A stretch of DNA of 64,000 nucleotides from Filomicrobium sp. (GTDB taxonomy: Bacteria > Pseudomonadota > Alphaproteobacteria > Rhizobiales > Hyphomicrobiaceae). Position 1 is the first letter of the stretch. Every line of letters starts with the position of its first letter. Below are positions 25,295 to 33,936 of the stretch, in pieces. The DNA lies in the NCBI GenBank assembly GCA_017792465.1, contig CP051234.1:3132501-3196500 (forward strand), written 5' to 3'. The notes beneath the pieces are model-generated. The model was not told the origin of the DNA and made no database searches. It saw only the letters and a program-made list of their open reading frames with translations. The position numbers and the translations under genes are program-made.

Positions 25295-27793
25295 TTAGCG
25301 GCAGGCTCCTTTGACGAAGCGCTTGCCTGGTGGGCAGCGGCGCTTTGCTGCGGCCTGTCTGCGGCGGATGGCTGCCGCTTTCCTGCGCATCTGAGCCTGG
25401 GAGCGCGCTCTGGCTTTATTTTGTGCGCGAGCGCGTGCCTGTGCCCGGGCCCGAGCTTTTGCTTGCGCGCGAGCCCGATTCTTCTGAGCCCGAGCCCGCT
25501 TGGCGGCGGCAGCTCTCCTGGCAGCCGCAGCACGTTTGGAAGCTGCGGCCTTTCTTGCGGCAGCTGCCTTGCGTTTGGCGGCAGCGGCACGTTTAGAAGC
25601 TGCGGCGCGTTTGGCCGCGGCTGCTCTCTTCGCTGCAGCGGCCCTCTTGTTAGCGGCGGCGCGTTTGGCTGCAGCGGCCTTTTTGGCAGCAGCGGCTTTC
25701 CTGGCTGCTGCAGCGCGTTTTGCTGCGGCAGCCTTCTTCTTGGCGGCCGCTGCATTCGCAGCTTTGCGCTTGTTCGCGGCCTGTTTGGCTGCCAAAGCCT
25801 TGCGCTTTGCGGCCTGCTTTTTGGCTGCCGCGGTCTTCTTGGCTGCAGCCCGTTTCTTGGCCAAAGCCGCCTTTTTCAGCGCGTTCTGTTTCTTCTTCAG
25901 AGCGGCTTTCTTGTTCGCCAGCCCTTTCTTGTTGCCAAGCTTTTTCTGCTTCAGAGCGGCTCTCTTGGCAGCGTTACGCTTTGCAATTGCAGCGCGTTGG
26001 GCGGGGGTTTTGCCCTTTAAGCCGGGTTTCAACTTGCCGTTCTTGCCAACCAGACCTTTTCGTTTGGCAATTGCGGCCTTCTGCAACGCTTTGCGCTTGG
26101 CGATCGCATTCTTGGCGCGGTTGGCCTTGAGGCGAGCGGCTTTATTAAGCGCCTTGTTGCCGGCCTTGCGGTTCTTCTTCTTCCAGAAGCCAGGTTTACC
26201 CTTCGGTCCGAGCGGACGCGCATTGCCAAGGCGAGCTTTGGCAGGGATCAGGCGGTTCTTGCGAGCGAAGCCACGGTTGCGAGGCTGCTTGCGGACGAAA
26301 CCGCGGTTCTGTTTCAGGCCCCAGCCAGGCTTGAACCGGGCGGCGCGCTGAGGACGGAAGAAGTTGATGTTGATCGTCGTGTTATTGCGCCGACGATTGC
26401 GTGCGAAGCGGTTGAAAGCCCATGGGTTTCTCCAACGCGGACGCGTGACGGCGGCAAAGACGATGGCACCACCGAGGATCGCGACGACCGGCGTGACGAT
26501 CGGCGGGCGAACGATGATGACAGGCGGTGGCGGCTCGACGTAGACGGTGAAGATGTCGTCTTCGTAGTAACCGGGATAGTCGTACCAGTCGTCGACTTCG
26601 TCTTCGATATCGTCAACGACGTAGACGGGTTCTTCGTCGACGACATGAACCGGCTCTTCTTCGTAGTAGGGGTCGTCGCTCAGGGTTTTGTAGCCCTTGC
26701 TTGGGCGACGGCTCGAGCGCGGTGGGGAGTAGCTTTCCTCAACGACTTCGACAGCCTCTTCGGCTTCAGCACCGACATCCGGGTCGACGGCGGCGACTTC
26801 CTGCTCGTCGGCCGGATCTTCTGGGCTTATGCGGTCGTCAGCGAGTTCTTCTTGCGCCTCGGCAAGATCGCTTTCCGGCGTTGCGGTATCTTCTTCGTCC
26901 AACGCAGCAAGGTCGGCGTCACCCTGGGCGACATCGCCTTCGGCGTCCAGTTCCGAGGTGTTAGCGTCAGCCAATTCGGCTTCGTCTTGTTCCTCGATAC
27001 CGGTCAACGCAACATAGAGTTGGAACTCGGTCGAAACAGGAAGCGAGTCTTCCAGCTTCTGACAGGACAGCGAGTTGGCATCGGGATCAAAGACCGGGTG
27101 CATGTAGCCGAAGATCTGTCGCGTCGTGTAGGTTTGCAGACCGACTTCGAGCTTAACGCCGTCGGAAATTTCACCTTCTTGAGGTTCCTGGGTGGCGATG
27201 ACCTGCTGGGCAACGGCGGCCAGATCATGGGCGGTGAACTTTTCACCCCACGATACAAGTTCTTCTTTGCCGGTGACCTGAAGCGCCTCCCTGAGGCCGG
27301 TGATCATCGGATCGAGCTTACCCTTCAGGGGGGTATCGCACTTACAATCGACCGATTTGCCAAGCGTTTCGTAAAGCTTTTTACCGCCGTTCTCGTCGAA
27401 CTCGGGGCCCCACGTCACAGCATCGTATTCGTCGCTCATGATGGCGAGCTTGGCTTCTTTATCGGAGCCGGTCTTGCTTCCGAAAATGAATTTCGGCGTT
27501 TTGCGGGTTTCGCCGGCGATGCGTTTTTGTTTCCAGCGGTAAACGGCGCGCGCGATGACAGGTGGTTTGCCATCTTTCAATACGGTCAAAAGGTCTTCAA
27601 GACCTTTGCCTTTGCGCTCCTTGGAGACGGTGCACCGCGAAAGTTTGTCATCTAAATTAATGGATTTTGCGATTGCGGAGACGTCAAACTTCTCATCGCT
27701 GTCGCCTTCTTTGGCGATGGCGCTTGTGAAGGTTGCAGCCACCATGACTGGCAGTGCTGCCAGTCTAAGGTTTCTTCGGTTTCGCCAAGTCAT
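25295..27793 (-). CDS. 832-aa secreted charge-segregated protein with Lys/Ala/Arg-rich tail
   Basis: A signal peptide ends near AIA (residue 27). Residues 28-265 look like a folded periplasmic domain with five cysteines (including CKCDTP). Residues 266-420 are strongly acidic (runs of E and D, many Tyr near DDWYDYPGYYEDD). A proline-rich hinge and one membrane-like helix (about 431-449) follow. Residues 450-832 contain no Asp or Glu at all, and from 540 are built of AAAKR/KKAA-type repeats like histone H1, ending RCPPGKRFVKGACR with two cysteines. The tail could bind polyanions (DNA, polysaccharide, LPS) or its own acidic half. Function unknown; the frame is clearly coding given the consistent segment logic. 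Confidence 0.8.
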   Translation of the reverse strand: MTWRNRRNLRLAALPVMVAATFTSAIAKEGDSDEKFDVSAIAKSINLDDKLSRCTVSKERKGKGLEDLLTVLKDGKPPVIARAVYRWKQKRIAGETRKTPKFIFGSKTGSDKEAKLAIMSDEYDAVTWGPEFDENGGKKLYETLGKSVDCKCDTPLKGKLDPMITGLREALQVTGKEELVSWGEKFTAHDLAAVAQQVIATQEPQEGEISDGVKLEVGLQTYTTRQIFGYMHPVFDPDANSLSCQKLEDSLPVSTEFQLYVALTGIEEQDEAELADANTSELDAEGDVAQGDADLAALDEEDTATPESDLAEAQEELADDRISPEDPADEQEVAAVDPDVGAEAEEAVEVVEESYSPPRSSRRPSKGYKTLSDDPYYEEEPVHVVDEEPVYVVDDIEDEVDDWYDYPGYYEDDIFTVYVEPPPPVIIVRPPIVTPVVAILGGAIVFAAVTRPRWRNPWAFNRFARNRRRNNTTININFFRPQRAARFKPGWGLKQNRGFVRKQPRNRGFARKNRLIPAKARLGNARPLGPKGKPGFWKKKNRKAGNKALNKAARLKANRAKNAIAKRKALQKAAIAKRKGLVGKNGKLKPGLKGKTPAQRAAIAKRNAAKRAALKQKKLGNKKGLANKKAALKKKQNALKKAALAKKRAAAKKTAAAKKQAAKRKALAAKQAANKRKAANAAAAKKKAAAAKRAAAARKAAAAKKAAAAKRAAANKRAAAAKRAAAAKRAAASKRAAAAKRKAAAARKAAASKRAAAARRAAAAKRARAQKNRARAQAKARARAQARARAQNKARARSQAQMRRKAAAIRRRQAAAKRRCPPGKRFVKGACR

Positions 27794-28358
27794 GTTTTAG
27801 GCACCCCGGGTTCAGTATCGAAAAGGAATTCCGCAAGCGCTTGCGGAATTTTGGCGGAATTAGTGCGAGTTTCGGGCCATCCTGGCAGCATCCAGATGAA
27901 CAGGACATAAATACCAGCTTCCAAACGCCCGCGCTGTTCCGCCTGGAACACTTGTCCCAACGTAACATATTGAGAGGCATGATCTAGCTCTAAAGTCTAT
28001 GATCGTAATCAATTGATTTGTCTGGGTTTCGTCGATTTTTACTCGGTCGCGGCTTGCTCGGCGCCGGCGTATCAACGCCGAAGGCGGGTTGCTTAATCTG
28101 ATGTGTGAGAGTTGGGGGCGGCAGCGCGATATCCGTTCCACGAGAGGCGATAGACCCGATTTGAGTCAACTGAGTTGGATGGATGTCTATTGGTGGGACG
28201 CGAGACAGACAAAGCAAAGCTGTTCTTGTCGGTGCCGATCAATTCGTCGATCGATGCTTTGAGGATCTCGATTTGCAATACAGGTCAATTCGAATGACCT
28301 GAAATGAATCGGGCGTCAGTTAAGGTTAAATATACCTCGTGTGCGCAATTTCGGTGGC
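27794..28358. other. Intergenic region upstream of the Lys/Ala-rich protein gene
   Basis: About 565 bases. It contains a perfect 24-bp palindrome at 27827-27850 close to the start of the downstream minus-strand gene. No gene recognised in the rest. Confidence 0.4.
27827..27850. promoter_or_regulatory. Perfect 24-bp palindrome
   Basis: AATTCCGCAAGC is followed directly by its exact reverse complement with no loop, centred 45 bases upstream of the 832-aa protein start. It could be a dimeric regulator operator in the leader. Flanking A and T runs also allow a terminator reading for the minus-strand PQQ-accessory operon, though that ends 510 bases earlier. Confidence 0.5.
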
Positions 28359-29000
28359 CTAGCGGTTTTCAATCCGGACCGGAACAGGCTTGGCAAGTTC
28401 GATGGGGTTGTCCCAATCTCCCCAGCCATCGGTTCCGTCGGGATACCAATATAGCGTCCGGTAACCCAGAGAGCTGGCGCGCTTGACGGCATTCCAGGCC
28501 ATCCAGCAATCGGACTGGCAGTAAAACAAGAGCGGTTTTGATTTGTCGCCACCGCTGAGCGAACTCAGATTTTGAGCGAAGTAGCGTTCGAGTATTGGTT
28601 CGAGCGTTCCGTGTCCGACGTCGGGGAGCCAGACCGAACCGGGGATGTTCTTGCGCTTTTTGGTGAGCCGCCATTGACCGGTTTTGGGGTCGAAGCCGGC
28701 ACCGGTCGAGGGCATGACATCGATGAAAATCGCTGAGCGCGCGTGGAAGATCTTTTCCACCTCTTCGGTGTCGACGCGCTGTCCGCCGGGAACGGCATCG
28801 GGCAATGCAGCACGGTAGTGCTTAATGCGGTAGCCGGTTTTGGGGTCGAAGTTGTCGCCTTGGGTTTCGGCGGCCGATAGGCCCTGACAGTTGGCAAGCT
28901 GCAATGCAGCCGATAAGAGCGCGACGACAAATCCTAGCTGGAGCTGGTGGCACAGATCCGCTGCCGTAGCTTTACGGGCGATCCGCGCCGCAATCGTCAT
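28359..29000 (-). CDS. PQQ-dependent catabolism-associated CXXCW-motif protein (rhodanese-like)
   Basis: 213 residues from ATG 29000, overlapping the upstream stop by ATGA. Signal-like helix (about residues 18-40), then a rhodanese-type fold with AIFIDVMPS, NIPGSVWLPDVGHG and the active loop LLFYCQSDCWMAWNA. The pair of cysteines followed by Trp is the family hallmark; the spacing is three residues. Homologues accompany quinoprotein ethanol dehydrogenases in Pseudomonas and methylotrophs. It is periplasmic; its role (redox or sulfur relay, or cofactor maintenance) is not established. Cotranscribed with the beta-propeller gene. Confidence 0.88.
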   Translation of the reverse strand: MTIAARIARKATAADLCHQLQLGFVVALLSAALQLANCQGLSAAETQGDNFDPKTGYRIKHYRAALPDAVPGGQRVDTEEVEKIFHARSAIFIDVMPSTGAGFDPKTGQWRLTKKRKNIPGSVWLPDVGHGTLEPILERYFAQNLSSLSGGDKSKPLLFYCQSDCWMAWNAVKRASSLGYRTLYWYPDGTDGWGDWDNPIELAKPVPVRIENR

Positions 29001-29980
29001 AGCTTTGGTTTCAACGCAATGCCCCACGGATAGCGCCCGACGGTGATCGACTTGGTTGCTTTCAAGGTCTCGACATTGATGGCCGTGACGTCATTGGAAA
29101 TGCCGTTCGTCGTGTAAAGCATCTTTTCGTTTCGGCCGAATGCGAGATGCCAGACGCGCTGGCCAACCAGAATGTACTTCTTCATCTGCAGCGTTGGGAT
29201 ATCGACGACGGCGACGCGATTGGCCGGCCCCAGCGCAATGAATGCCGTCTTTTGATCCTTGGTAATCTTGATGCCGACCGGCTGGATGACATCTTCGGTC
29301 AGGCCTGAAATCGAGAAGGTGATCTTGTTTTCGATCTTTCGCGTTTCGACGTTGATGATGCTCACCGAGCCGCCGATTTCCGAAGACACCCAAAGATGCT
29401 TGCCGTCGGCTGTGAATTCGGCGTGGCGGGGGCGCTGATCGACGAGAATATTGTCGGTGACCTCATAGGTCTCAGTGTCGATGAAGTGCGCCATATTGGT
29501 CGTCTCAGAGGTTACGACGGCGACTTTGTTGTCCGGCGAGATCGCCATGCCCTCCGGTTCAATCCCAACGTCGACCTGTTTGATGACTTTGCGTTCGTCG
29601 AGGTCGACGATGGTGGTGACGGCGTTGTCTTCGTTGGCGATGTAGAGCTTCTTCCCGTCCGGCGTGACTGCGAACTGTTCAGGGTCTTCGCCTGAGGGCA
29701 GATCGTAAATGCGCTTGTCGGTGCTGGTGTCGTAAACCTGCACGGCATCGTTGTCGCTGGCGCAGACAAAGAAGTGTTTGTAGTCGGGTGAAAACGTTAT
29801 GCCGCGCGGGCGCATGCCGACGGAGAACGAGCGCGTGACTTTCAGCGTCTCGGTGTCGATCACCGATATCGTGTTGTCTTTCTCGTTTGAAACGTAAAGC
29901 TCGTCAGCGGATGCGTGCGTGATCGCAACGAGAAGGCAAATAGATGCAAGCGCCGTGGCCCGACGCAAAGGGCTGCCCAT
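28997..29980 (-). CDS. PQQ-dependent catabolism-associated beta-propeller protein (YVTN repeats)
   Basis: 327 residues. A signal peptide (ALASICLLVAITHASA) is followed by seven repeated blades of the YVTN type, for example ELYVSNEKDNTISVIDTETL and KKLYIANEDNAVTTIVDLDE. The family occurs beside PQQ alcohol dehydrogenase genes. It is periplasmic, with no catalytic residues evident. The role may be binding of a partner or cofactor (inference). It is the first gene of a two-gene operon divergent from the cytochrome gene. Confidence 0.9.
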   Translation of the reverse strand: MGSPLRRATALASICLLVAITHASADELYVSNEKDNTISVIDTETLKVTRSFSVGMRPRGITFSPDYKHFFVCASDNDAVQVYDTSTDKRIYDLPSGEDPEQFAVTPDGKKLYIANEDNAVTTIVDLDERKVIKQVDVGIEPEGMAISPDNKVAVVTSETTNMAHFIDTETYEVTDNILVDQRPRHAEFTADGKHLWVSSEIGGSVSIINVETRKIENKITFSISGLTEDVIQPVGIKITKDQKTAFIALGPANRVAVVDIPTLQMKKYILVGQRVWHLAFGRNEKMLYTTNGISNDVTAINVETLKATKSITVGRYPWGIALKPKL

Positions 29981-30315
29981 TCGTGATCTCCAAGTAGCGT
30001 TTCCAGGTCGCCGTTTGATGTCATCTGCGTTCGCTGACGCACCGGCGTTGTCTTGTTGGTTCGACGCTTAAGTTAGGAGAGCGGCAGGGGAGTTGGCATG
30101 TGTACTATGGTACTTATGCGCGGCTGCGCGGCAGCACTTGGTTAATGCGCTGAGCGCGGCAAAGCCTGCGCAATTCTTCGAACTCCTCATCGCGTTCGTA
30201 TACCTGAAACAGCAAAGATTGCACTTATTTACAGTGTCATGAAGCTGAGTTCGATGCCTATAGATGTGGCTAGGGAACTTAGGAAAACGCTCGCGAAAAC
30301 AAGGAGTGGTTACAC
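29981..30315. promoter_or_regulatory. Divergent promoter region of the PQQ island
   Basis: 335 bases between divergent operons, so promoters for both must lie here. AAGGAG is seen about ten bases before the cytochrome ATG. I do not see a palindrome strong enough to call an operator. Confidence 0.45.
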
Positions 30316-30744
30316 ATGAGATTGTTTCGTGGCTTGGCCACGTGTTTGACGATTTGTCTGGCACTGTTGGCTGGTGGTGAACGCAGCTTCGCGCACGGAG
30401 ACGTCTCACCGCAGCCCGTCGATACAACCGGTCTTGATAACCTCGGTGAAGAGTGGCGCGAAACGAACCCTTACCGTGGCAACAAGAAGGCTCTCGAAAT
30501 CGGGTCGTCTGGTTACAACCAGAACTGCGCGCGTTGTCATGGTTTGCAGGTGATCTCGGGCGGTTTGGCGCCGGATCTGCGCTATCTGGAAAAGGGCGAC
30601 GAAGGCGATGAATGGTTCATCGAGCGCATTCGTCACGGTGCGACGATCAACGGTGCGACGCGGATGCCGGGTTTCGAAGGGACATTGAGCCAGGAAGCCA
30701 TGTGGGCGATCCGGACTTACGTCGAATCCCAATACGAAGAATGA
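30316..30744 (+). CDS. pedF: Cytochrome c550, PedF type, electron acceptor of the quinoprotein
   Basis: 142 residues with signal peptide (CLTICLALLAGGERSFA). A single haem-binding motif NCARCHG lies near residues 72-78, with a later Met (RMPGF) as likely axial ligand. PedF/ExaB-type cytochromes take electrons from PQQ alcohol dehydrogenases in the periplasm and pass them to the respiratory chain. The gene overlaps the next start by ATGA and heads the operon leading to the dehydrogenase. It is shorter than the cytochrome cL (XoxG/MxaG) type, which favours the PedF assignment. Confidence 0.87.
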   Translation: MRLFRGLATCLTICLALLAGGERSFAHGDVSPQPVDTTGLDNLGEEWRETNPYRGNKKALEIGSSGYNQNCARCHGLQVISGGLAPDLRYLEKGDEGDEWFIERIRHGATINGATRMPGFEGTLSQEAMWAIRTYVESQYEE

Positions 30745-31622
30745 TTTTCGCGCTCCGGTTTCTGGGCCGTCGCAGCGGTTGGGTTAGCCTGACCGCTGCC
30801 TTCGTGCTTCTGGTGTCCACATTGTCTGGCGGTGTCGATGCGCGTCCGCTCGAAGATGTGCGCGAGTCGGGCGTTTTGCGCGTGAATGTCTATACCGACG
30901 CCTTTCCGTTTTCATGGGTCGAGGGCGAAAAGGTCTTAGGGATCGACGCGGATATCGGGCGGGCGGTCGCCAGTGAACTTGGGCTCAAAGCCGACATCAT
31001 CGCGCGTGCGGCGGGTGAAGAAGTCGACGACGATATCCGCTCGAATATCTGGCAAGGCCCGAGAACGGGTGGCGTCAAAGGCGATGTGATGCTGCATGTG
31101 CCGATGGAAAAGGAGCTGATCGCCCGCAACAATCTGGCGGCAATCTCGAGTTCCTATTTCCATGAGGACGTTGTCCTCGTGCTCAAAACCGACGTTCTGG
31201 GTAACGATGCTGGGCTCGAGGCCTTCCAAGACGGCAAAGGCAACAAGGTGGCCTGCCAATTTGCGACTTCGGCGCACTATTTTCTCGCCTTCGCGCAGGA
31301 TGGAAAGCTGAGAAACAACGTCAATCCTTACATCAAATTCGAAAGTGCCGTGGAAAATTTCCTGGAAGGCGGCAGTGCGGGGTTGATGGCGCGCCGGGCG
31401 CAGGTCGAAGCGGCGCTGCATGGAAAAGAGCTGACGCTTAAAACGCTCACGCCGGAATTTCCTGAAACGCTTCGTTCGAATTGGAATATCGGTATTGCCG
31501 TGAAAGAGGATAGCCGCGATTTGGGCTATGCTGTTGGTGGCGTATTGCGAAAGCTGCGCGGCAATGGTGAGCTGGCGAAAATTTTTGAGAAATATGGCGT
31601 CAGCTACGTTGCTCCGAAATGA
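30741..31622 (+). CDS. Quinoprotein-associated periplasmic substrate-binding protein (MxaJ/XoxJ-like)
   Basis: 293 residues from ATG 30741, which overlaps the cytochrome stop; the open frame extends upstream but earlier codons lie inside the cytochrome gene. Signal peptide (SLTAAFVLLVSTLSGGVDA), then a family-3 solute-binding fold (VRESGVLRVNVYTDAFPFSW, GIDADIGRAVASELGLKADI). Homologues encoded beside quinoprotein dehydrogenases are thought to help assemble or activate the enzyme and not to import solutes. No ABC permease or ATPase is nearby, which supports this. Confidence 0.87.
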   Translation: MIFALRFLGRRSGWVSLTAAFVLLVSTLSGGVDARPLEDVRESGVLRVNVYTDAFPFSWVEGEKVLGIDADIGRAVASELGLKADIIARAAGEEVDDDIRSNIWQGPRTGGVKGDVMLHVPMEKELIARNNLAAISSSYFHEDVVLVLKTDVLGNDAGLEAFQDGKGNKVACQFATSAHYFLAFAQDGKLRNNVNPYIKFESAVENFLEGGSAGLMARRAQVEAALHGKELTLKTLTPEFPETLRSNWNIGIAVKEDSRDLGYAVGGVLRKLRGNGELAKIFEKYGVSYVAPK

Positions 31623-31706
31623 ATGAAGGAAATTCTTGGGCTTTGAGCTGAAAATCAGTTGGTATTAGGTTAGTCTAGTACCAGAGGCGGCTGCAGGAGA
31701 AAGCCA

Positions 31707-32546
31707 ATGTGCTTGTCCAGATCGAGCTTTGCGATTTTCGCGGCGGTTATTTGCCAATACGCTGTGGTGGTAGCTCCGGCGCAAGCCGATAGTCCGAAAG
31801 ATCCGATGAATTCTCCCATGTGGGAGGATATGCGCGAGGCATTTATCGGCGATGCCAGCTACCAGTTCGATCCGCGCGTCAAGGTTATCGTTCCCGAAGT
31901 CGTCGAGAACCAGGCTCAGGTGCCGGTCACTGTCGACGCGCGCAGTCTTCCCGGTGTGCAGAAGATTGTTGTCTTTGCCGACCTCAATCCGTTGCCGCAT
32001 ACGTTGACGCTATCACCGACCGCTGCAGCGCCGTTCATTTCGTTCCGGCTTAAGGTCGAGCAGGCAACGCCGGTCCGCGCGGCGGTTTTGACCGAAGACG
32101 GTACGTGGCATGTCGGGGGCAAGTTCTTAAGTGCTGCGGGTGGGGGATGCTCCTCTCCGGCGATGGCGCGCAACAAAGCCGACTGGTCGCTCACGGTTGG
32201 TAATACGCGCGGGCGGGCCTGGCGGCAGGCCGATGGACTTGCGCGTTTCCGGATGACGATCAAGCATCCGATGGATACGGGTCTTGCTAAAGGTAACATC
32301 CCGGCCTTTTACATCGATAACGTTATGGTTCGTGCCACGTCCGGGAAGGTTCTGGCGAAGGTCGAAATGCGTGAGCCCGTCAGCGAAGACCCGACTCTCA
32401 CCTTGATGGTGCGACTGCCGGCGGAGGATCGCGCGATCCAAGTCGATAGCCACGATATCGACGGGAACGAGTTTTCCTCAAAGATCGATGTGGGCTGGAA
32501 GCAAAGCCAGCTGAACACGCGTGAGCTGCAGGAGATGCACCCGTGA
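31707..32546 (+). CDS. Quinoprotein dehydrogenase-associated SoxYZ-like carrier
   Basis: 279 residues. A signal peptide ends near APAQA. The first half resembles SoxY and ends in the carrier motif SAAGGGCSSP, with the single reactive Cys in a glycine arm. The second half (from about residue 185) is the SoxZ-like beta-sandwich (MTIKHPMDTGL). In Sox systems the cysteine arm carries sulfur intermediates; in the quinoprotein-associated family the cargo is unknown. It overlaps the metallo-hydrolase start by four bases, so the two likely act together. Confidence 0.88.
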   Translation: MCLSRSSFAIFAAVICQYAVVVAPAQADSPKDPMNSPMWEDMREAFIGDASYQFDPRVKVIVPEVVENQAQVPVTVDARSLPGVQKIVVFADLNPLPHTLTLSPTAAAPFISFRLKVEQATPVRAAVLTEDGTWHVGGKFLSAAGGGCSSPAMARNKADWSLTVGNTRGRAWRQADGLARFRMTIKHPMDTGLAKGNIPAFYIDNVMVRATSGKVLAKVEMREPVSEDPTLTLMVRLPAEDRAIQVDSHDIDGNEFSSKIDVGWKQSQLNTRELQEMHP

Positions 32547-33547
32547 AACGGCGCGCTTCGGATGAGGTGTTCGTTGGCCCGTGGTTCGACAGGCGCAAGC
32601 TATTGCAGTCCGCAGGGCTTGCTGCCGGGTTGGCATTTCTGCCTATGTTTCAAGTGGATGCGGCGCCATTGCGGTATGGGCTAAAGCCCCTTCAGCTCGA
32701 TGCCGGCGTGTGGATGTTGGCTGGAGTCGACGAGGCGATCTCGTCAGACAATGGCGGGGCGATTGCCAACATCACAATCTTCGACACCAAGGACGGGGCG
32801 GTCGTCGTCGATACGGGTCCGTCGAAGCGCTACGGCCTAGAGCTTGATGCGATTGCCCGGCAGTTGACCGGTAAGCCGGTTGCGCGGGTGCTGCTGACGC
32901 ACTTTCATCCCGATCATGTTTTCGGTTGCCAGGCGTTTGCGTCCGAAGCGCTGGCGGCACCGCAAGGTGTCGTCGAAGGGCTCAAGCAATCGGGAGAAGA
33001 TTTTGCTTCGGCGATGTACTACCTCGCCGGAGATTGGATGCGCGGCACAGAGGTTGTGCTGCCTGCGAAAGCGATCGTCTCAGGCCATGAAGATATCGGC
33101 GAGCGCCGATTTCGCTATGTCGTCTTGCAAGGTCATACGCCGTGCGACCTGGCGATCTTTGATGAGCGTAGCGGAATTTTGGTTGCTGGAGACCTGGCTT
33201 TTCTCGATCGGGCTCCGACGACACCGCATGCCGATTTGAAGGATTGGCACGCGAGCTTGAAACAGCTGGGAGAGGCGCAGTTCTCGCGGCTCGTTCCAGG
33301 ACATGGGCCGTCTGAAAAAGATCGGCGCGGCCTTGTCCAGACCGGCGAATGGCTGAGCATGATCGAAGAAAAGATCACTGAGGCTTTCGATCGTGGGTTG
33401 TCGATGACCGAGGCGATGGCGATACCGTTGCCGTCTTGGGCGGAAAAGATTGCGCTATCTCGATATGAGTTTGGGCGCTCGGTCATGCATCTCTATCCCA
33501 AGCTTGAAGACGCGCTTTGGCCGCGCGTCGATACGCGGTCAAATTAG
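32543..33547 (+). CDS. Quinoprotein relay system zinc metallo-hydrolase (SoxH-like, MBL fold)
   Basis: 334 residues. A twin-arginine-like signal (DRRKLLQSAGLAAGLAF) suggests folded export. The metallo-beta-lactamase fold shows LLTHFHPDHVFG (first metal motif), a VLQGHTPCDL His, AGDLAF (bridging Asp) and LVPGHGPS. Homologues sit with SoxYZ-like carriers in PQQ alcohol oxidation islands and are related to SoxH; the substrate is not known. Last gene before the dehydrogenase, about 390 bases upstream of it. Confidence 0.88.
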   Translation: MKRRASDEVFVGPWFDRRKLLQSAGLAAGLAFLPMFQVDAAPLRYGLKPLQLDAGVWMLAGVDEAISSDNGGAIANITIFDTKDGAVVVDTGPSKRYGLELDAIARQLTGKPVARVLLTHFHPDHVFGCQAFASEALAAPQGVVEGLKQSGEDFASAMYYLAGDWMRGTEVVLPAKAIVSGHEDIGERRFRYVVLQGHTPCDLAIFDERSGILVAGDLAFLDRAPTTPHADLKDWHASLKQLGEAQFSRLVPGHGPSEKDRRGLVQTGEWLSMIEEKITEAFDRGLSMTEAMAIPLPSWAEKIALSRYEFGRSVMHLYPKLEDALWPRVDTRSN

Positions 33548-33936
33548 TCAACTGACCAGGATCAATATTGCGCATTCATTTGCGCTATGGCTGCTTGTTA
33601 ATTGTATCAATTGGCTTTCGTTTCATTTTCCAGCATTGCAATTTTTAGAGCAATGGCGAGCCTTTTGCCGAGTGTTCCCGTCTTCATGTACTATTTGGCA
33701 ATTAGAGCCTTGGTCATGCTGCGATAACGTGTCGCCGGCTTGGGATTCCGAAACCATGCTGAAGCTACAAGCTTTTTCGACGGCAATGCGAATTGCCTTT
33801 TCGAATTGGCTCCGGTTTTGCGCGCGTAGCGCTCAAGCCTTCGGGTTTCGCAATCATAATTCCGCGTGAAAACATTTTCGGCGGAATGTCAAAACTCTTT
33901 TGGTTGCCAATTCACAAACTAAGGGGAACGCCGACT
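33548..33936. other. Intergenic leader upstream of the alcohol dehydrogenase gene
   Basis: About 390 bases, AT-richer than its flanks. Some length of coding-like frame enters from upstream but has no signal or family match. It probably holds a separate promoter for the dehydrogenase, which is usually expressed at high level. AAGGGG lies about ten bases before the ATG. Confidence 0.4.

Noticed and set aside
25500-26351. Ala/Leu/Phe-rich 283-residue plus frame looking like a membrane protein
   Set aside because: Complement of the AAAKR repeats; the composition is forced by the repeat codons.
26645-27655. 336-residue plus-strand frame
   Set aside because: Antisense to the acidic and folded domains of the 832-aa protein; the minus frame has a signal peptide and coherent domain order.
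33450-33869. 139-residue plus frame before the dehydrogenase
   Set aside because: Overlaps the metallo-hydrolase end in another frame; no ribosome site or family.
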